This document shows, piece by piece, positions 60,029-64,000 of a stretch of DNA of 64,000 bases. The stretch is taken from assembly GCA_947683625.1 (NCBI GenBank), contig CANTUR010000929.1, positions 62,001-126,000 of the forward strand, written 5' to 3'. The notes below the pieces were generated by a model that worked only from the letters and a program-made list of their open reading frames with translations, had not been told where the DNA came from and made no database searches. The DNA comes from Mallotus nudiflorus (Eukaryota > Streptophyta > Magnoliopsida > Malpighiales > Euphorbiaceae). Numbering within the stretch: position 1 is the stretch's first letter; each line of letters begins with the position of its first letter. The position numbers and the translations under genes are program-made.

Positions 60029-61525
60029 TATATATATATCTCGACTTAGAAAATTTTATAAACAAGCAATCAATAGCACTTTTAAATGAGTTAATAGAGT
60101 ATAACTCTATCATCAGAAGGTGATATATGATTATAATTTTTTTTTTAATTATGTGATTGTCATGTCGAGTTTTGTCATGAGGTTATGACAAGTCTTATTT
60201 GGCATATTTAAATATGTGTAAATATGGTTGTTTTTCTATGCAAAGTCTATCATAAGCTGCTTATTTTAGCATTGGCAACTGTAAAATAAAAAGAAAATAT
60301 TTTTGGGACAGTGCGTAAATTCAAAAGCCTTTAGAGTGTGGAAACTAAGTATGCATACTAATCTTATAATTCATTTTGCTATGATAAATAGCAATTATTT
60401 AATGTGCTCTAAGGAGCTATGCAATCATTTTACTCTAAGAAGGAGTTAACCATAAATTGTATTTTGGAAAGTACGGTCAATTTACTAATATGTCATGTTT
60501 AGTGTGTGATAGTTAAGTCAAAAGTAAAATATGTCTAGACATAAGTAATTGTGCTCTAATGCTTAAAATTTTTATACTCAGTGGATTATGCTTGGATTCA
60601 TATGTTGTGAATATACACTCAAAACTATATTATGTGAAAACTTAAGGAAAATAGAGAAATAAATATTTCGACATCTGTTAATTCATAAAATGATGTTTAA
60701 TATTTCAACTCATCTCTTGAGTTGCGAATTAAATTTTTGTGCAATTCTTCTATTATTATTATCTTTATATTCATTATCAATTCTATTTTTGATATTCTCA
60801 TTATATTTTCCTTTAGTTACTCACTAGGTAACTTCTTTACGAAATTACTCGCACTCGCTTTGTTGTATATTTTTCAATATAGGCTATATATATTAATTTG
60901 TATAGCTAGAGACTTTCATATGGCAATGCAGTGGACTACCATGACTTATGAGGTTTTTGAGTTGGAGACAAAGGTGAAGTATGTCATATGTCATGACATA
61001 GATGCAGAGTTTACATTTAGAGTTTCTGTAGAGCCGATTGGAGTGGATGTGCGCATTTCAACTGTTAGAGAGGAGTATATGGATTATGTGTATAATTATC
61101 CGAGTCACTTATGACACTAGCACTAGAGTTCAGGTTTCACGACTTGGATATGAGTTTAGACATGTTGGGATTAACTTTTTGCTTTGGCCTAGCCTATTTC
61201 CCGTTGGACTATGATTGGTTACTTTTTGCTTAGTATTTTATATAACTCATACTCAAGTATTTGTACTAGAGATGTTAATGTTCAGGTGACAAAATACTTT
61301 ATCTTATATATTTTTTTATTAAGTTATGAAATCAAATGATGCTTGCCATCCTATAAATTTTATAGGAGTTAGTTATTGTATACAAAATTATGTCATATGT
61401 AATCCAAAAGACATCTAGTTAATTGTAATTATAAGGTTAGTCATTTAGGGTAACGCTACTCTCTAACAGTACTGTCATTGATAATGTGATGTTATATGAT
61501 GGTACTATAGGGGAGGGGTGTTACA
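57444..61525 (+). mobile_element. Solo LTR of 4.1 kb (Ty3/gypsy-like) in the RRP12-like intron
   Basis: The left end TGTCACATCC and right end GGGGTGTTACA are imperfect inverted LTR termini, and the flanks ATTAT (57439-57443) and ATTAT (61526-61530) are a perfect 5-bp duplication. It has no PBS, no coding domains and no second LTR. It contains a small hairpin CTTCTCTC/GAGAGAAG at 57835-57857, homopolymer A tracts and an AT microsatellite. The lineage is not determined beyond LTR-type and length. Confidence 0.85.
59974..60039. repeat. (AT)n microsatellite
   Basis: About 33 AT units with one phase break (TAAT near 60020), inside the solo LTR. Confidence 0.95.
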
Positions 61526-61965
61526 ATTATTAATCATTTCAACTTGTATAATTCTATATGAAAGAGGCCTTTTCTAATGTCAAATCTTGAACAAGTAATA
61601 AATAATTCTAGATACTCATCTATTATGGTTGATTCACGGGAAAAACACATGCTTCCTTTTAGTTCTTCTTTTGCTTTTAATTTACAATGCGGATATATAT
61701 TTCTACAGTAATAGTTCTTTTTTAATCAGCATATTTACCCATGCATTGAAAGTGCCTCTCAAATAGTGAGCTTAGGAATAACTTATGATTGTCGTTTTAG
61801 GAATGTTAACTTTTGAAAATAATACAATCTCTTTGGAATTCTTGCATGCCTTTTTATGTTTAATGTACCTAAATCTAGATGCATGCCATTAATTCTTTCT
61901 TTTCTCTTTTGAAAAGCAATATTTTGATGATGTTTTGTATTAATTCCCTCTTTCAAATTAAGTAG
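61526..61965 (+). other. Intron remainder of the RRP12-like pseudogene
   Basis: No coding signal. It ends in a pyrimidine-rich stretch and the acceptor AAGTAG just before exon relic 3. Confidence 0.55.
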
Positions 61966-62104
61966 ATGGAACCACACAAAAAATTTTCTCTGATTTTGGT
62001 GATGAAGGCACCAAGGACAGTATTGATGAGTATATGGATATAAAGATTATTTCTGGCCAATGAAGCAAGGCTTCCTTACAACTGAAAGCCAAGGCTTCAT
62101 TATG
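61966..62104 (+). pseudogene. RRP12: RRP12-like gene, exon relic 3
   Basis: It reads WNHTK, a one-base frameshift in an A-run, then FSDFGDEGTKDSIDEYMD, IKIISGQ, a TGA and SKASLQLKAKAS, followed by a GTTAGT donor at 62105. WNHTKIFSDFGDE and the SKASSQLKSKAS-like run are hallmark features of plant RRP12-like C-terminal regions and follow the SRATTSR motif. Three exon relics in the right order make the identification firm. All carry disabling changes. Confidence 0.82.
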
Positions 62105-62172
62105 GTTAGTGACTTTCTGAATCTATTACAATTGTGTATTAGTAATAAAAGCACATATTATAACATGGTTAG
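62105..62172 (+). other. Host intron sequence before copy 4
   Basis: Short intron-like sequence following the donor, cut by the LTR that starts at 62173. The downstream RRP12-like exons, if any, lie beyond the window. Confidence 0.5.
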
Positions 62173-64000
62173 TGTAAGCATCCAATTTCGGGATAAATGG
62201 GCATGGATTCGACAAAAGACTTTAATGATGAAAATTTGTTATAAATAGGTCTTTAGATTTTAATTTTTCAATTTCAAGGCTTAATTGTATTTTTTTAAGG
62301 ACTTAATTGTAATGCTTCTTTAAGGATATAATTGTAAAGTTTTTATTCTTTTAAGGTTCTTTTCATAATTAAAAGTTATGAGATTGGAGTTATAAGATAA
62401 TTATTCTAGTTATATTTTCTCTTCTTGCTTCCCCTTTGTGATTTTATTTATAAAACCAATGTCTTATTGTACCTAGAGAATTCAAGTGGTTCAATAACTA
62501 GCATTACAATCCATACCTTGTAACTATCATCAATGATTGCATCAACATCAAGCCTCATATTCTCCTTAGAGTTCTTTAAACCTAAAAATTCCTCACCTTG
62601 TCTAGCCTCTACTCAAAGTAAGTCCAATGAATTTTAGTATTAAAATATCCCTTCAATCCATTTGTTAGATCTTTATAACTTTAATGGATGATATTGCAAT
62701 TAATAAGGTTAGTTAACACCAGAAATTTTAGGAAGGCATTGATAAAATCTATTTAGAATTAAAGGCATATGATTAGATCTATTCCCAAAAAAAAACTGAT
62801 GACCCTAGTGTCACTATCTTTATGAAAGAAAATTTTTAAAATTTAGGGAAAAATGAAGCTTTGGGGGAAATTTGGGGCAAATCAATAAATTTTCATTTAA
62901 AGGCTGAAGTTGAAATACTAAAACATGCAAGTCAGTACAAGAGTTTTGGGGGTACAAAGAAGTAAATACATTGGAAAGTCAGCTAAAAAATAACAAAAGC
63001 ATTAAAAGATTATATAAAAGCACAGTTAAACAAGAAGCTCTGATGTCAAGCCATGGACTCCACTCGCTAGTCTGATTATCTACCTAAAGGACTATATCAT
63101 AAGAAGTACCCACACAAAAGCATCAAATGCTCACATCTACTAGTAATTGATGAAGAACCCCATTTTTAAAATTTTGAGCTGCAAGCATAACTCTGCTCCC
63201 AATAAAAGACCCATTAGAATCATGCATATCAACATATCATGCATGCAGTTGCATACATATGTTGTGAAATACTTGCTTTTCATGGTAAAAGATATTTGAG
63301 TCCAGTTAAGGTTGCACAGATACTCTACTATTAATATTCAAAATTAGTATTATAAAAGTGTAGGAAAGTAGCCAAAATTTGAAGGAGTGAAAATGATAGG
63401 AGTGATGTAATTCAGGAATCTCATCCCAGGCAACCTCAAGGGCAAGATAAAAGGTTAAGGCTCCTCAAACTTAATATCTAGCTCCATATCCTCATCTAGA
63501 GTATCATCTGGAACATCACCTAGAGCCTCAACAAGTGAAGAATCTCCTCCCATAAATGGTAAAAGCAAAAGAAAGTAAAAAAATATGAGGAGAAATAAAA
63601 GAAAAAAATGATGAAAAACATACCTCAAATTGAATAATGAGAATATGTTCCAAAAGATGCTCTTGAATGTACCTCTGATGGCTATAAGAATGCTCAAGCA
63701 AAGATGAAGCAAATCCCTAAAGATCCTCTTTCATCTCCTGACCAATCGAAGGAGAACTCCATAACATCTAGATCAGTATAGGGTCAGAAATGCAATGATA
63801 AGAAGGTCCAGCATATCAGTGACACGTGCTTTGCTTTAAAAGGGAATATTAAGAAGATGAATGCACTCTAAAACTTCTTTGATTATGAAGTAAGAACTCT
63901 AACTCATAAACTTTTTTTTTATAAGGAATGTTGAGAAGAGAAATGAGACCCTTGTGTTATAGCATCAACAAGAATGATAGAAAGACAAACTAAGTCCCAA
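62173..64000 (+). mobile_element. Copy 4 of the Tat/Ogre-like family, internally deleted and leaving the window
   Basis: It starts TGTAAGCATCCAATTTCGGG with about 270 bp of LTR, then jumps near 62440 directly into post-gag internal sequence homologous to 9930-11000 of element 1. The shared blocks include GAATTCAAGTGGTTCAATAAC and AACTATCATCAATGATTGCAT. The rest of the LTR, PBS, leader and gag are missing. An antisense open stretch at 63712-63455 (minus) contains VPDDTLDEDMELD. The right end is outside the window. Confidence 0.8.

Noticed and set aside
60722..61114. 130-codon frame with a hydrophobic N-terminus
   Set aside because: It lies inside the 4.1-kb solo LTR, which has perfect target duplications. 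I recognise no domain and see no gene context.

Overview
The window is repeat-dominated, AT-rich plant nuclear DNA. It contains plant-type LTR retrotransposons, a Mutator-like (MULE) DNA transposon and broken exons of a plant-type RRP12-like gene, and codon and intron style suggest a eudicot. The species cannot be read from the sequence. I see no intact protein-coding gene, no tRNA or rRNA gene and no bacterial or organellar signal. After removing recognisable transposons, only about 2.4 kb of 64 kb is left as possible original host sequence: 1-218, 32689-33345, 52955-53610, 57254-57443 and 61526-62172.

Layout. (1) 219-32688 is one MULE of about 5.7 kb. It has long terminal inverted repeats, a decayed MuDR-type transposase on the minus strand and, converging on it from the other end, a small GRF-zinc-finger/coiled-coil/membrane ORF on the plus strand. 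Two large LTR retrotransposons have inserted into the transposase gene. Element 1 (4726-15988, plus strand) has a perfect CATAT target duplication. Element 2 (16396-31889, minus strand) has near-matching flanks and has grown a tandem LTR array. (2) 33346-52954 is a Ty1/copia element of about 4.7 kb. It was split by a 4.1-kb solo LTR (37155-41268, CCTAT duplication) of Tekay/Del-like chromovirus appearance, and by a third copy of the large family (42014-52774, minus strand) next to the copia 3' LTR. (3) 53404-62104 holds three collinear, mutated exons of an RRP12-like nucleolar HEAT-repeat protein gene on the plus strand. One intron contains a tandem mini-LTR retrotransposon array (53611-57253), the next a 4.1-kb solo LTR (57444-61525, ATTAT duplication). 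(4) 62173 to the end is a fourth, internally deleted copy of the large family, running off the window.

The large family (copies 1-4) is the most interesting object. Its LTRs are about 2.1-2.3 kb and begin TGTAGACACC. It carries a PBS starting TGGCGACTCCACT and a Ty3/gypsy-type gag. I find no protease, reverse transcriptase, RNase H or integrase in any copy. This fits a gag-only, non-autonomous Tat/Ogre-like element of the kind called TR-GAG. Downstream of gag lie a conserved short ORF of unknown function, a conserved region with antisense coding character, a 57-bp tandem repeat that stays open on both strands, and an array of about two dozen small hairpins that share a GACCGA loop but have four different paired stems. 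That hairpin array is my best candidate for an undescribed structure.

Nothing here works together as an active gene set. The window reads as a layered record of insertion, solo-LTR formation, unequal recombination and decay inside or next to one dying host gene.
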